Source: Apostichopus japonicus
Taxonomy: Eukaryota > Echinodermata > Holothuroidea > Aspidochirotida > Stichopodidae
Direction: 5' to 3'
Assembly: GCF_037975245.1 (NCBI RefSeq)
Contig: NC_092573.1
Location: forward strand, 4,897,501-4,961,500
DNA: 64,000 nucleotides
Below, piece after piece: positions 29,331 through 40,727 of this stretch (position 1 is its first letter; every line of letters starts with the position of its first letter). The notes under the pieces were generated by a model that was given only the letters and a program-made list of their open reading frames with translations, searched no databases and had not been told where the DNA came from. A program made the translations under genes and the position numbers.

Positions 29331-29617
29331 CCTTGCCTCTTCAAAGGCACACTGCTGATGAATAGCTGCATTAAAAGGAGGATAAAAAAAACTAAATGAT
29401 GTGATATCATGTGACGTGATATGATATATGATATGAAGTTCGCAGAAAGAAAGCTAACAAAGTTTAATAGATCTGCTTTTATTAATTCTCAATTTTGTAT
29501 AGCTTATAAACTATATATATTAATACTAGTTTAAAACTAGTTTAATATTAACATCAAATAAGAGATGATTCAAGTTGCTTGACAAGTGTAATGAAATACA
29601 TTACAGTACATACCATA

Positions 29618-29690
29618 CAGAGAGACAGACAGAGAGACAGACAGACAGACAGACAGACAGGGTGAGAGAGAGAAGAGAGAGAAAGAGAGG
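29618..29690 (+). repeat. (GACA)n / (GA)n microsatellite
   Basis: Runs of AGAC followed by AGAG units, about 290 bp upstream of the SLC50A1 start codon. Confidence 0.9.
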
Positions 29691-30053
29691 TGGAGGGAAT
29701 ACTCACAAATATATACTGTAACTGTCAATGGGCAGAGAATATTCTGTTCTGTTTAGTTGCATTCTGCATGCTCATTTTCACAGACTTTAGACAATACTAT
29801 GGAAACTAAACATGTCAAGTTTATGGCAGGGTTAAAGCAGAATTGCTAGAAAAGACAAACACACCTGATGCTGGTTGGTTTGCAACATAATTTACTTTCT
29901 GCTATTGGTAAATTTAGCAAAATTGGTGAACATAGATCAATTTAAAGACAGTACTACTGTATGTGTTAGACTGAAAGCATCAGCTATGTTATCATGAGTT
30001 TCACTATTCTCTGCATACCATGTTTTATACTCATTATATTATTATTCTACTGT

Positions 30054-30790
30054 CAGGTCCGTATCCAGGGGGGGGGCATTGGGGCGCGCGCCCCCGGGGT
30101 AAAAAAAAGAGAGAAAAAAAAAGAGAGAAGAGAGAAAAAGTGAAAAAGGGGGGGGGGAAGAGGAGGAAGGAAGGGAAAAGAAAAAGAAGAGAGAAAAAGG
30201 AGCAAAGGAGAAAAGGAGGGAGCAGAAGAAAAATGCCAAGATAACGGGAAGAGAAAGAGGAACAGTGACATAATTACAGCGCTGATCCCTATTATACACA
30301 GGGTAGCCAGTGACGGATCAAGGATTTCAGAAGGGGCGTGCACCTCAGCCTACCCCTTACACCGACAACTCCATTTTTGACATTTCTATTTTTCCTCTCT
30401 CACTTATGTATATATATATACTATATATAGTATATCATGAGGCGTGTGTGTATGGACACCTTAAACAATTGTACAATTGTGCTATGAAACCAACTGTGGC
30501 TGGTCTTGAACTCGATCGAGTTGTCGGGGAACATGGCGCATTTCGGTATTAGACCAGGTTCTTTATGCGAACTGCACAGTTAGACGTATGTCCTTCAATG
30601 AAACACTGCCATTCAGAAATAAAATGTTATACACCCCGACTTGGATGCTAATTGTTACCCCAAACCTAGTACCGTAACTTATACTATGAATCAAAAAATT
30701 AAATTCAGCATGCGATTTGAGAATTGAGCACATTCCCTGTGAATATCATGTAGTGGATCCAAGGGCGTATCATTGCAGGGGGGAGGGGGC
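30054..30790 (+). repeat. Orphan hAT-like termini and purine tract
   Basis: Three left-end-like sequences, CAGGTCCGTATCCAGG (30054), CAGTGACGGATCAAGG (30308) and CAAGGGCGTATCATTG (30760), each lead into G-rich DNA like the dated elements nearby. Matching right ends were not found. 30098-30250 is an almost pure A/G tract. Probably broken non-autonomous elements. Confidence 0.4.
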
Positions 30791-31401
30791 GGATGCACCC
30801 ATCACTTCTTGAGATTGTTCCCATCTGCATGAAAACGCGCGCCCAACAACCCTACGCCCACCCCTCTAATCTCTTCCCGATGAGTTACGAAACTTAATTA
30901 ATGACCTTCGCCCGTAGTACCAAGACTTTTACAAAATCCGGCAACACACCACTTCATCGAAAACAAGTGATCGGGTTGTGTTTTAGTGACCTCTGGAGGT
31001 CTTGCACTGACCTACATGGAGTGTGACCTCTCCCGATTTGGCAATTTCCCAAGTTCAGTCCCCAAAAAATCCCAAGAAACCCCAAAGACACTGTACTGTA
31101 TGGATATCTAGCGATATCTATAGGGATAAAAATCCCAAGATCTTCCCTTAACTGAAGGCAAATGGAGAATCGAAGCCTTCAGTGTGTAATGAACTTAAAA
31201 CTGTGCGTCTTTCGAAATGAAAAAAATGTGGTGCATTGCCAATAAACAGATAAAGTTATTTATTTCAGTCTCATTTCTTTTATTCGAATTTAAAAAGCAA
31301 ACAGCAGATATCACATCATATCAGTGAGCATGAAAATGGCGTTCCAGGATGAACAGCCTCCAAACTGTCTATGTTTGTAGTGTTCTGTTTCGGAAATATC
31401 T

Positions 31402-32487
31402 TGTATTTTTTCATTTCCTTCAACGAAGTTTTATAGTAGCCATTAAAAGAGGTTTCAATATTTGTACACCAATACATGGGCGCAGATCCTGGCAGGGACA
31501 GCGGGACACGTCCCCACCAACTTTTTCAGTGGCGGGGACATGCTATACAGTACCGTGTCCCCACCAAGTTGTCTTGACCAAACGTTGCATTTAAAATTCC
31601 TCTGTATTAAACTTTGGCGCAGTTTGATCCAGCATTGTGCAAATGACATGCTTTATAAGACGAGAATTATTACTATTGACACTGTTAGGCGTGACTTCTC
31701 CGCTGAAGTATTAACACATTCAATCATGTGAAACATAATCTATACACGAGACTGGTAAATTGTGGTCAGCAAAACAGGCCGAGTGCGAACAAAACAATCG
31801 TTAACAACTCACACTATGTGTTGCCAATTTGAGCTAACTTCACGTCAAGTTCTCATTTTATAATATTTATTAACAGTTGTTAAATATAGGACAGAAATCG
31901 CATTTGCGGCAGTCTATAATTGTTTTCTGGGAGAGGATCCCAGACCCATCGTATACAAAAGTCTACTTGGATTATTTGTCCCCTGATTTTATTTCCTGCA
32001 CACGCCCATGTATTTCCCCAAAATAAATTTCTAAGCCATGAGATCTAAAACTTAAGGAGGTTTGGGAGCATCATTGGGTCTGGGAAGTGTAAGATATGGC
32101 AATCTGGAAGGTATATTTGCCCAAAAAAATCTTGTATGCTACGCGCGAACCCATGGCTGCGCTCCGCTCAGATAGTATCAGAGAACAGACACCATTATCC
32201 GAGACTGACCTGCGCCCATGCACCAATAAATTTACTGTGTCTGAATTTTAGAAAATTCCCTAACCAACATTCTTACACATACTTCCCTCTACTCGTGCAA
32301 TTTTGACCGGGTTGAAGGAGGTTTGTCTATATACTGGTTGCCCATAGATGAAAATTTGGGCAACATTATGGGTATGTGTGAATTTATTTCACGAGAAATG
32401 TGAATTTTCAAATTCTGAACAAATAATGGGCTTGAAACCTTAAAAAGTGGGGCTGACGGGTATTGTGGGCCCTGACGTAGAAACACA
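31402..32487 (+). mobile_element. Old repeat split by a later insertion
   Basis: 31402-31474 and 32221-32487 together are closely similar to the continuous stretch 8829-9155 (shared CCCTCTACTCGTGCAATTTT and GTGGGGCTGACGGGTATTGT). The 746 bp between them are absent from the 8829 copy. Confidence 0.8.
31475..32220 (+). mobile_element. hAT-like non-autonomous element, 746 bp, nested, 8-bp target duplication
   Basis: Starts CATGGGCGCAGATC; the inverted right end reads CATGGGCGCAGGTC. Flanks 31467-31474 and 32221-32228 are both CACCAATA. The unoccupied site is seen in the paralogue near 8890 as CACCAAGA with the same neighbours. No transposase ORF. A block near 32130-32165 recurs, diverged, at 9345-9390 and inverted at 33565-33610. 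Confidence 0.9.
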
Positions 32488-33146
32488 TACAAAAGCAGTA
32501 GTGTTACATAGGCATATGCCTACGGTAATAGATAGTGCCATGTGGCCATTGTCATTACATTTGCGACATATCATTATCGTGGAACTGGTTTATACGCTGT
32601 TGGCAAAAGCTAAGGAAATTTTCGTATTGGCCGAAATTGCTTTGGATCATTTTTGGGTTAACGATGGACCTGAAATTACAAAAGACAGCTTATATGTTAA
32701 ATATAATAACATGACTTAAAAAATGCATACCCTTTCGTTTGGTCGGAGGAAGGAATATTCGCGACAAGCGTTCACTCAATTCTTAGCTCGAGAGGAAATA
32801 TTAATTTCCCCACAACTGTTTACGCATTTCTACAAGGTATGCTACGCTAGCTAGGGGCCGCGATGGACTTGACCATTACTGACATTGTGGTTTCTCGCAA
32901 CACATGTAACACTCTTGCTATTTTATCATAGGATGATGAAATAATCTAATCAAAACAGCAGTGTCAACCTTAAATAAATCAAACATAAAATGTTGAATTT
33001 ACAACTTATCGAATCTCGTCAATTCGACATTCGAAAATTGTTCAATTGCTCAGTTGGAATGAAAAATGTTGAATTCACGAGATCTGATAAGTTGTCAATT
33101 AAACCTTTTGCAGAAAATTGTTCAATTGCTCAGTTAAAGAAACTGA

Positions 33147-33812
33147 CAAGGGCGGCGGAAGCACTTTTAATCTGGGGGGGGGGGGCACCGACATCAAAGG
33201 GCACTTTGCAGAAATTCGATTGGACTGATGTAGCCTGATATTTAGTACCCTTTATAACTCTTATTGTATTATCTTATTTGCGTATACACATCACTCCATC
33301 AACGCCCCCCCCCCCCCCCAAGGAAAATATGCATACTAGCACTGCAATATCCAATGTGCAAATTGGGAAACAAGGAACAAGTTTTCTATTGAGACAAATG
33401 AGGTGAAATCATGCTAGTTGCTAATGTAGGAATCTTCCGAATTAAAGTTTATTTCTTGTTAATATCTTAACAAATTGTTTCCATTCGAAATAGCTTTGAG
33501 TTTGACCCACATAAATTCATTAAAAGTCAGGGGCGTAGCCAGGATTTGCAAAGTTGTATGCACGACTATCTGAGCGGAGCACCACCATCGGTTGGCGCGG
33601 AGCGTACAAGAAAAATTTTGGTTTTACAAACCCCTCAGATGGCCGGAAACGGCCCTTCCCGAGTGTTCATTCTGGTTCCCTGGCCTCTTGCTAACTTGAC
33701 ACACCTCAATTTTTATGTAGAAAAAGGGCACATTTTTAACCCTGAGGACTCCTAAAAAGTGGGGGGCACGTGCCCCCTGTGCCCCCCCCCCCCAACGGTT
33801 CCGCCGCCCTTG
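33147..33812 (+). mobile_element. hAT-like element, 666 bp, with 8-bp target duplication and internal extra terminus
   Basis: Left end CAAGGGCGGCGGAAGC; inverted right end CAAGGGCGGCGGAACC. Flanks 33139-33146 and 33813-33820 are both GAAACTGA. A second left-end-like sequence, CAGGGGCGTAGCCAGG, stands inside at 33528, so the element looks compound. Non-coding; has G13 and C15 runs. Confidence 0.85.
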
Positions 33813-34258
33813 GAAACTGAGCAATCCAACATTTTTCTGATTTTGGATAAGATATTATTTTGTTATCTTAACCAATTACTGAAACATGTTGACTTATTTT
33901 TGTAAGTTGTTGAAAGTTTGAGAATTTCGAAGAAAGTTAGGAATAAAATAGTTGCAATTTTGAATTAAAACACTGTCAAAGTATGTTTTTTTGTTTTTAT
34001 AGTTTGCATGAAAAGAAATCAATTATAACGTCGAAGAAAAGTTTGAGATAAAATAAAAAATAGTACAGGTTGAAATTTGGAGACAATAAGTGTATTGCGG
34101 GGGAAATTAGAAACATTTAGGATAAAGCGAACTTTTGAGACAATTTAGTTGAAATTTTGAGAAACTTTTTAAAGTAATCTATGACCATCCAGGCCATCAC
34201 AGCATATACAAAAGTAAAATTCGTCAAGCGAAGATTCTCAAACCATCCACCGGTTTTC

Positions 34259-34305
34259 TAAATTTCTCCCTTCGCTCCCCTCCCCACTTCCTTCCTATAC
34301 CACTG
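34259..34305 (+). mobile_element. Right-end fragment of the 3885-type element
   Basis: Ends CTTCCTATACCACTG, close to the CTTCCTACGCCACTG right end of the 3885 family, preceded by the same kind of CCCCAC tract. No matching left end. Confidence 0.4.
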
Positions 34306-35818
34306 TTGACCATGGTACTCTAGTTTACTTTTGATTTCACATAGGAAAAGAGTTCTCCTTGCAAGAAGAATTGCTATTTGATACAACTTTGGTTCAAGTT
34401 AATATTTAACTGTTTCACCATAACACTAGAGGTTGTGCTGTTAACCAGAGGTTGAAGGTCCCCAAACAAGAGGGCAGTATTCACAAACACACTTTAGAGC
34501 CGTATATACTGCTCTGGTTGTCTTTCTATAAAGGAACTCTAGTTGTCGTGCCTATACAGTAGTACACCACCTAAAGATAGGCTGCAGTTAGGAACAAAAA
34601 TCACTCATATTTTCCTTCCCTGAAATTAGTGAAACGGACGTTCTCTAACCTAATTTTTTAACCTGTCTCAAATCAAGGGCAACACAAACACAACTCATTG
34701 TACCGAAAGTCAGTGACTGTCTAATTTCAGGTCGTTTCACATTGGCTAGACAGTGAAGACTAAGATTCTCTCACAAAGTTATGTGACATGCTCAGTGCCA
34801 TCGAGAGCTATGTTGGCCGCCGGCAAAAGATATGGTAATCGGGATCCTTCTTGAAGTTTTTCCTTAAACTTCACCATGAAACTGAGAATATAAATTTAAA
34901 TATGTATAGGATATCTATCACCAGCTTCTAGTTTACAATGTGCATGGAAGTAATACAGTGAATGCTTGCATGAAGTATGACGTCATTACTGGACGTCTGA
35001 TGTGATGTTAGTAAATTGAATTCATTATGGAGGGAGGGAGGAGGGGAGAGAGGGGGGTAGTTGATGGCACTGCTTGTCTCTCATGGCACTTTGAGGTAAT
35101 CAGTAGACTTGGGCTCAGCATCTTTATTTGTCTTCATAGGTCTTTGAGAACCTGGGGATTGGGGGGGGGGGGTATGGACGATAGGAAGGTATGGGTGGGA
35201 GGGGGACTACCTATATTATATCTACGATCATGCATTCACTGTCAAACAATCTTTTCTGATTTCTCTTGAATAAGCTGATGTATAATTTAGTTAATTGTTC
35301 ACTAAAAGGCATTGCCAGTGGTGTATCATTTTGGAAGCAACATAAGTGGAACCACACTTAAGATAGTACTGTCTCTATGTGATCTGTTAAGGTACTAGGG
35401 CAAGAACAGCTTTCATAGCAGCAACAATCTTTGCACAGCCACTTTGCTATATACTAGCACAACACAGCTACAAAATCATCCAATTCTAACCAGAATCAAA
35501 GGCAAACCTTAACCTACCATTCTGTTTGAACAAAATGAAAAACGAAACAAGTATTAAATATATTCACTTTTTCCTGCCAAATTTGTGAATACAGTGTAAG
35601 TCTGCCAAAGGCTAAATATAAGATGGACAGGAAGGTGCCTTTCTTGAAAAACGTTGACACTTACTGAAGGAAAACGATAAAACAAAACGGAAAAGGGGGA
35701 GAAAAAAAAAGACAATCAAGACTAGTTTATTTATCATCCAGTAGTTTTCTTTCCTCTTTTTGGCTCCAAAGAACACACAACAATACAAGTAAAGAGTATA
35801 ATAACAAGTCGTCAATTC
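34306..35818. other. Spacer without recognised genes
   Basis: Holds a G-rich stretch (35025-35210) and AT-rich DNA. A TTTATT at 35726-35731 is an AATAAA on the minus strand, about 90 bases past the stop of the Cys-rich exon. Confidence 0.4.
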
Positions 35819-35988
35819 TCAACGTATTTGGCATATGGCATCATAAGCACAGGTTCTGTGTGTAATTCCACAATTCCACGTCAACTGCTGGCTTGCGGCT
35901 GAACCATATGACAACGTGTCGCTGAATAGTTTGCAATATTTCTTCTCATCTGACTCACAAAATACACAGAGTGGTGTAGCACATTTAT
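35819..35988 (-). CDS. Terminal exon of an unrecognised Cys-rich protein
   Basis: A strong acceptor (CTGTTTCCTTTTCAG) opens in phase 1 into 55 codons ending in TGA. Seven cysteines stand out: the start reads DKCATPLCVFCESDEKKYC, and there are later cysteines in LTWNCGITHRTCAYDAIC. The spacing suggests a disulfide-rich extracellular or metal-binding tail, but I do not recognise the family. The upstream exon was not found. A minus-strand AATAAA follows about 90 bases after the stop. It lies 570 bp past the end of UQCR11 on the same strand. Confidence 0.45.
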
Positions 35989-36557
35989 CTGAAAAGGAAA
36001 CAGAGCGTATCGTTTGTATCATTTTATCCAAACCTGGACAAAACCCTGGCCATCCAGACAGAGTACTGTACATTGTTTAGTGAGTTCCTGTAAGAAGCAG
36101 GAAATGAAATCACTTGTTTGCATGTTTGGTTGATCATTCAAGACTGATTATAAATATAGTACTTGTTATAATGTAAACTAGATGTTCATCTTTATCTTAT
36201 TTAACAAAACTGATGTAGTGTTGACAGCTGATTCATTACTCATCACCCCAAGGAACAACCTTGATATGAAATTATTGCATCATATCATACACGACAAATG
36301 CCCAAACTCATTGCAAAAAGCTGAGAAGTTCAAACCTCCATCGTAACTTAAAGACGTCCAAGTGTTTTCTCTACATAAAGTTACACCGAAGACAATCTCT
36401 TATATGAGTTTCGTTCTCCCATTAAAAATTAATGTACAGTCATTTTCGCAGCGCCCTGGCAAAACTATAATAAAATCATTGCTCAGGATTTGAGACAGAA
36501 ATTTTACTAGTACTGGTCATGCTTCCTTACCCTTGTCATAAATAATTGTCAAGACAT

Positions 36558-39209
36558 CTATTCTTCTGTTTCGAACTTTCCCTTGATGTATGGAACGTAA
36601 CCCATGATAACCTTCCAGTCTGTCCCATAGAGAAAGACTACGCCCAGGCAACCACCCCAAACTGCAGCAGGGGTTTTCCTGTTGGCAGAGAAATTAAACA
36701 AATGAAAATACACAGAGTAAAGCTGGAATATAGTTTAAACAAGTAATTTTCCTGATGGGTGAATCAAACAATGAGATTTATTTTTTAACTCCATGCAACA
36801 TTAAACTAGTATTATTTAATCTAACAGTTTATTGTGAGCTACTGCAGTACTTAAGTTCAAATTCTCCGCCTCTTCTGAAAGAAAATGGACTGACAGTAAT
36901 TGACATAGATACATAATTGATTAGATTAATCAAATGACCAGACCTTCCAGGATTTGTTCACCATGAGACTATAAATCACCGCAAGAGTATTTAATTGATT
37001 AAATGTTAGACATCCCTTTTCCTTACAGAATGGTATTTCATTCGCCAAAACTGGAGATTTTAGAAAACATGTGTATAAACTTTAATTTCTCAGGTTTGTG
37101 AATCCAAAGATATTGGTCAATAATCAAGATGGTGAAATGTCAAAATGGGGTATGCGAGCAGACTAATAATGCCACCATTAAACTTTTAATCATAAAACAA
37201 AAAAATGAACAGTATAAAGCTTCCAGAATTATTGAGCTAAACGTCCAGTCAGTCCTATCACCTAGCATTTCTAGATATTTGTGGAGAACAAAATCTCCTG
37301 TATTATAGTTCTACACATAAATTTGCCATTTAAACACTGCTAATTTGCACTAGTTTGGCGAATGGCTATTTTGGGTATAACACAAATGTGTCCCATGAAC
37401 ATTCCTATTTGTCAAGTACACTGTGAACATATGCAATATTTAAGCAGACACCTTTAGTGAGGCTGTATGTTAACATACAGTACACTGCAATGTTGAATAT
37501 CTTTAAAATATGCTGGTCAAATGATCGAAAAACTTCTTCAGAGAAATGATATGACTGTTTTAATGGTAATTGGTTCTGAATGATGGTCGTTTTTCATTTG
37601 GTTAAAATAAACGGAAAACAGCAACACTTGAGCAGACCCTACACCTACAGTATATTTACTTGCACTTAAAGTTGCAGCATTTCACTGTTACTTGACAACA
37701 GCAACAAATGAAAAACTGTTTTTAAATTGGCTAAAGTTACCACAGGCATTTCCAATCTATGCCAAACAGTGTTTAATAAATAATCAGCAGTTATTTTTAC
37801 GACGCTTAAGCGACCACAAATGTGGGAGAAACTCGCAAGAAGAATGAAATGCTGGCAGAGGAAGATTTGCAGGATTGCATATAATAACACTATAAGTCAT
37901 GAACAATGTTGGGTGACCAGACTTACTGAAATATTGACAAATTCCTCTGGGATTGGTTTGATGCCATACAGTATTCTAAATGTGTTACAAAACTCCAAAA
38001 ATATTAGTTCTTTATACTTTTTATCTCCCAGCCCCAGAAATATCTCAGCTGACACTAGGCCTAGTAATGGATCCCATTGCTTAGAATGTAGCATTTTTTA
38101 AGTAAGAAAGGTAAACTTATGCTATACTTCCAGAATAAAGTTTCCATGCTAGGATAAGTCTAATCCTAGCCTTTGCATAGGCTTAAATTAAATGTGGTGG
38201 TGTACAGTAACTTTGCGTTGCCCCAATTTGCGCGTACTGTGTTATACATACTGTATGTATCTTCACTGAAAGACACTTTCGTTGCCATGTTCGTAAGTTA
38301 ACTTGTAATCTCAACTTAAATCTGTACAAAGCCTTAACGGAAACATACAAAATTGCCATATATGAAACGAGGAAACATCAATTTTGTATTTTGTTTGAGA
38401 CACTTTTAGTGGATTATTCTGCCCATAGAATTGTACAGCAAACTGTAACGCATGAACGAAGTTAAGAAAACTTTTCCTTTTCTCGAGCAATTTGATTCAG
38501 GACCTTTTCAAAGGACTTTTAATAAGGCCTAAGCTAATTCTTTCTATTACTGGTGAATCTGATCAAACTATCAATGAAATCCCAAACAAGGATAAAACTA
38601 AACCACTCACAAAACTCACAAGAGATTGTCATCACCACAATCATTTAAAAGAACTTTACTATTCCGAAGTTACCATAGAGGCCTAGCCTTGGCCTACCAG
38701 CATACTGTACTTCATAGGCTAGTATAATATGTGACAGGTGTTGGGAGAGCCTGTGTCGAAGTCCTGCGCTAATCATATCACACTTCACAGGCTATCCCAA
38801 CGTTTGCCAACAACAATTATAGAAATATTGTGTGACATAGCTTAGGTCGCCTGTGGTCAATATGCGCAATAACGAGCACCAGGGCCCACCCAACTCTTAG
38901 CGTACGACTGCGAATCCTTGGCTAGGCCTACAGCATAGAATTCGATAGACATTGTAGGGTTCCAGCCGATCCATACAAGTACAACATCTCTAAGGCCTAG
39001 CCTATGATGCACAGACGACTAATCTAACGTTAGGCTAGACTACGTTACCCGTGGAAAAGTTAACCTGGGATTTTAACTTCTTTAACGAAGTCAAAGAAAC
39101 TAAAATAATTCGAAGACATAAATGTGACCTTTTTGCATATTATTTACCAATTTTTTGCGATATCAACATATCGGCGGCCTACAAATCTGCTGATGATATT
39201 TTGATACAT
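36558..39209 (-). CDS. UQCR11: Cytochrome b-c1 complex subunit 10 (UQCR11)
   Basis: Two exons: 39209-39148 (ATG, 20 codons plus 2 bases) and 36678-36558 (to TAG). The split codon makes the Trp of KNW, and the product is 60 residues against 56 in human. UQCR11 is a small single-helix subunit of mitochondrial complex III in the inner membrane. Family landmarks seen: FVGRRYVDIAKNW at the start, matching human FLGPRYRELVKNW; a Gly-rich membrane segment AVWGGCLGVVFLYGTDW; and a C-terminal VPYIKGKF, matching human VPYINGKF. The product is too small to stand out as an ORF and was found from splice sites. The 2.5-kb intron holds an unassigned coding-like stretch at 37927-38094. Confidence 0.93.
37927..38094 (-). 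CDS. Unassigned coding-like exon inside the UQCR11 intron
   Basis: A 56-codon frame starts with ATG and runs in phase 0 into a consensus donor (GTAAGT). Its residues look protein-like and helical (LGLVSAEIFLGLGDKKYKEL, then FRILYGIKPIPEEFVNIS) with little low complexity. I do not recognise the family and found no partner exon. It could be a nested or alternative exon, a transposon relic, or chance. Confidence 0.3.
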
Positions 39210-39569
39210 ATTTCTGTAGGGCTGATAGACAGCTAGAAGTTTCTACAACATAGACAAACTACTTCTGTAATTGCCCCCTCAATCCCATTGGTCACGATCA
39301 TAGAAATTCTACTTCACGATATGGAAATGACTTCAATATTTAGTCACGATATTTCAGAGATAATGAGATATGCGTGGATTTAATTAAATTACGAAATAAG
39401 AAACATATTGGACAAGCAAAAATATCAGGCAGGATACTTAGTGAGTCAATAATCGTTGAAATTAGGTGGCAGTCTGGCAGACAATATGAGAGAGGGAATA
39501 TTATACACTTCTATAATTGAAGTCCCCATAACATCTTGTTATTTAAAACTGTATATAGGCCCAATTTTA

Positions 39570-39812
39570 TAGTTATTTTAAGTATGGTTTTACCGGATAA
39601 ATCCTTCCGTTTGATAATAGGGCTAACCCTGTTCGAACTTCTTGGAACGCCTGACTTTCCTGCCATTGAAGATTGTATTGAGTATTTGTCCTTGAATTGT
39701 GATACATTAAATTTGATTTTGTTTGCTAAGTTGTCAATGTTGTCTTCATTTAGAATTTCATCATAAAGGATTTTTTTTGTAAGAATATAATTATCTTCCT
39801 CAGCCCATGTTA
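39570..39812 (-). CDS. Coding-like stretch, possibly a Myb/SANT-type domain fragment
   Basis: About 80 codons without a stop on the minus strand. It opens with LTWAEEDNYILTKKILYDE, resembling the first helix of Myb/SANT-like domains (W..ED..L). It continues with KIKFNVSQFKDKY and a basic tail ending IIKRKDLSGKT, followed by a possible donor. It abuts LINE pieces, so a transposon origin is possible. No start codon or partner exon found. Confidence 0.3.
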
Positions 39813-39827
39813 GCTAATAGTAGTTGT

Positions 39828-40050
39828 ACCAGAGGTCATTGTCTTAAACTACAGAAGTTATAAAGTAGGTAGTAATATTCGGCATAACTATTTTTCTAAT
39901 AGGGTTGTGGATGAGTGGAATGGTTTTCCTGAGAACGTTGTACTTGCAAGAAGAGTAAATGATTTTAAAAATGCTTTGGAAAGCAATTTAAGCAATGTTA
40001 TTGGGTCTGATTGTTTGTCTTTTCTGTTTTCTCTCCTAATTATAGAGTCC
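39828..40050 (+). mobile_element. LINE fragment: C-terminal end of a reverse-transcriptase ORF
   Basis: Translates, with several stops, as TRGHCLKLQKL then RVVDEWNGFPENVVLARRVN and DFKNALE. This is the ending typical of Jockey/CR1/L2-type non-LTR polyproteins. Degenerate. Confidence 0.7.
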
Positions 40051-40057
40051 TTGATAG

Positions 40058-40335
40058 TGTCCTTCCTTCATGAAAAAGTCAGTGAAGGATAAATTGTCAA
40101 AACCATACACAATCCTGAAAACCTGAATCAAGTCACCACGATACCTCCTAAACTCCAGTGTGGTGAGATTCAGCAGCTGTAACAGCCTATAATAAGGAAC
40201 ACCCTTTAATTTAAGGAACTAATCATCTTAGTAGCCCTCCTCTGGATCTTCTCGAGTACTTCCTTATCATACAAAAAAAATGAATGGGTTCCAAGCCTGT
40301 ACAGCATACTCCAGATGAGGCCTAACCAACAGTTC
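40058..40335 (-). mobile_element. LINE fragment: upstream part of the same ORF type, inverted
   Basis: Minus-strand translation reads LVRPHLEYAVQAWNP, then KVLEKIQRRATKMI-like residues, LLQLLNLTTLEFRRYRGDL and FRIVYGFDNLSFTDFF, with stops and frame breaks. This is the segment that precedes TRGH in such polyproteins, so the two pieces are neighbours in the element but lie tail to tail here. Confidence 0.75.
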
Positions 40336-40727
40336 TTAGTGAAGACTATAACAACTATGACCATAAACTTTGTACTGCGGGGGGGGGGGGGTGGAGGGAT
40401 TTGGTGGGGCCGGAGTAGTACCAGAAAAGAAACCGCCGGGAGATCCTCCTCCTAATCATGGCACAGACATACATCCTTGAAACCACAAAATCGTGTACCG
40501 TTGTTGTTGCGGCTGCTCTTCATGACTGTTAGCTTCGAACCGGTTATCAGCTGTAAACACAATTCGTAAACAAGCTAAACTGAAGAGTCTTACTAAAGAT
40601 TCACTGCGAATGTGTGTACAATTAATTAGAGGGTCTTAGGCTGAAGTTTCTTGATCATGTCACATGCTTCCATGTTTGCCCTGATGTCTACTGGAAACAT
40701 ATTCTAAGATATTTTGTAGTTAATGGA

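Noticed and set aside
30020-30343. Lys/Glu/Arg-rich (plus) and Ser/Phe/Leu-rich (minus) frames
   Set aside because: Caused by the A/G tract at 30098-30250.
40520-40545. TTCGAACC, resembling a tRNA T-loop
   Set aside because: No A box or stems at the right spacing on either strand.
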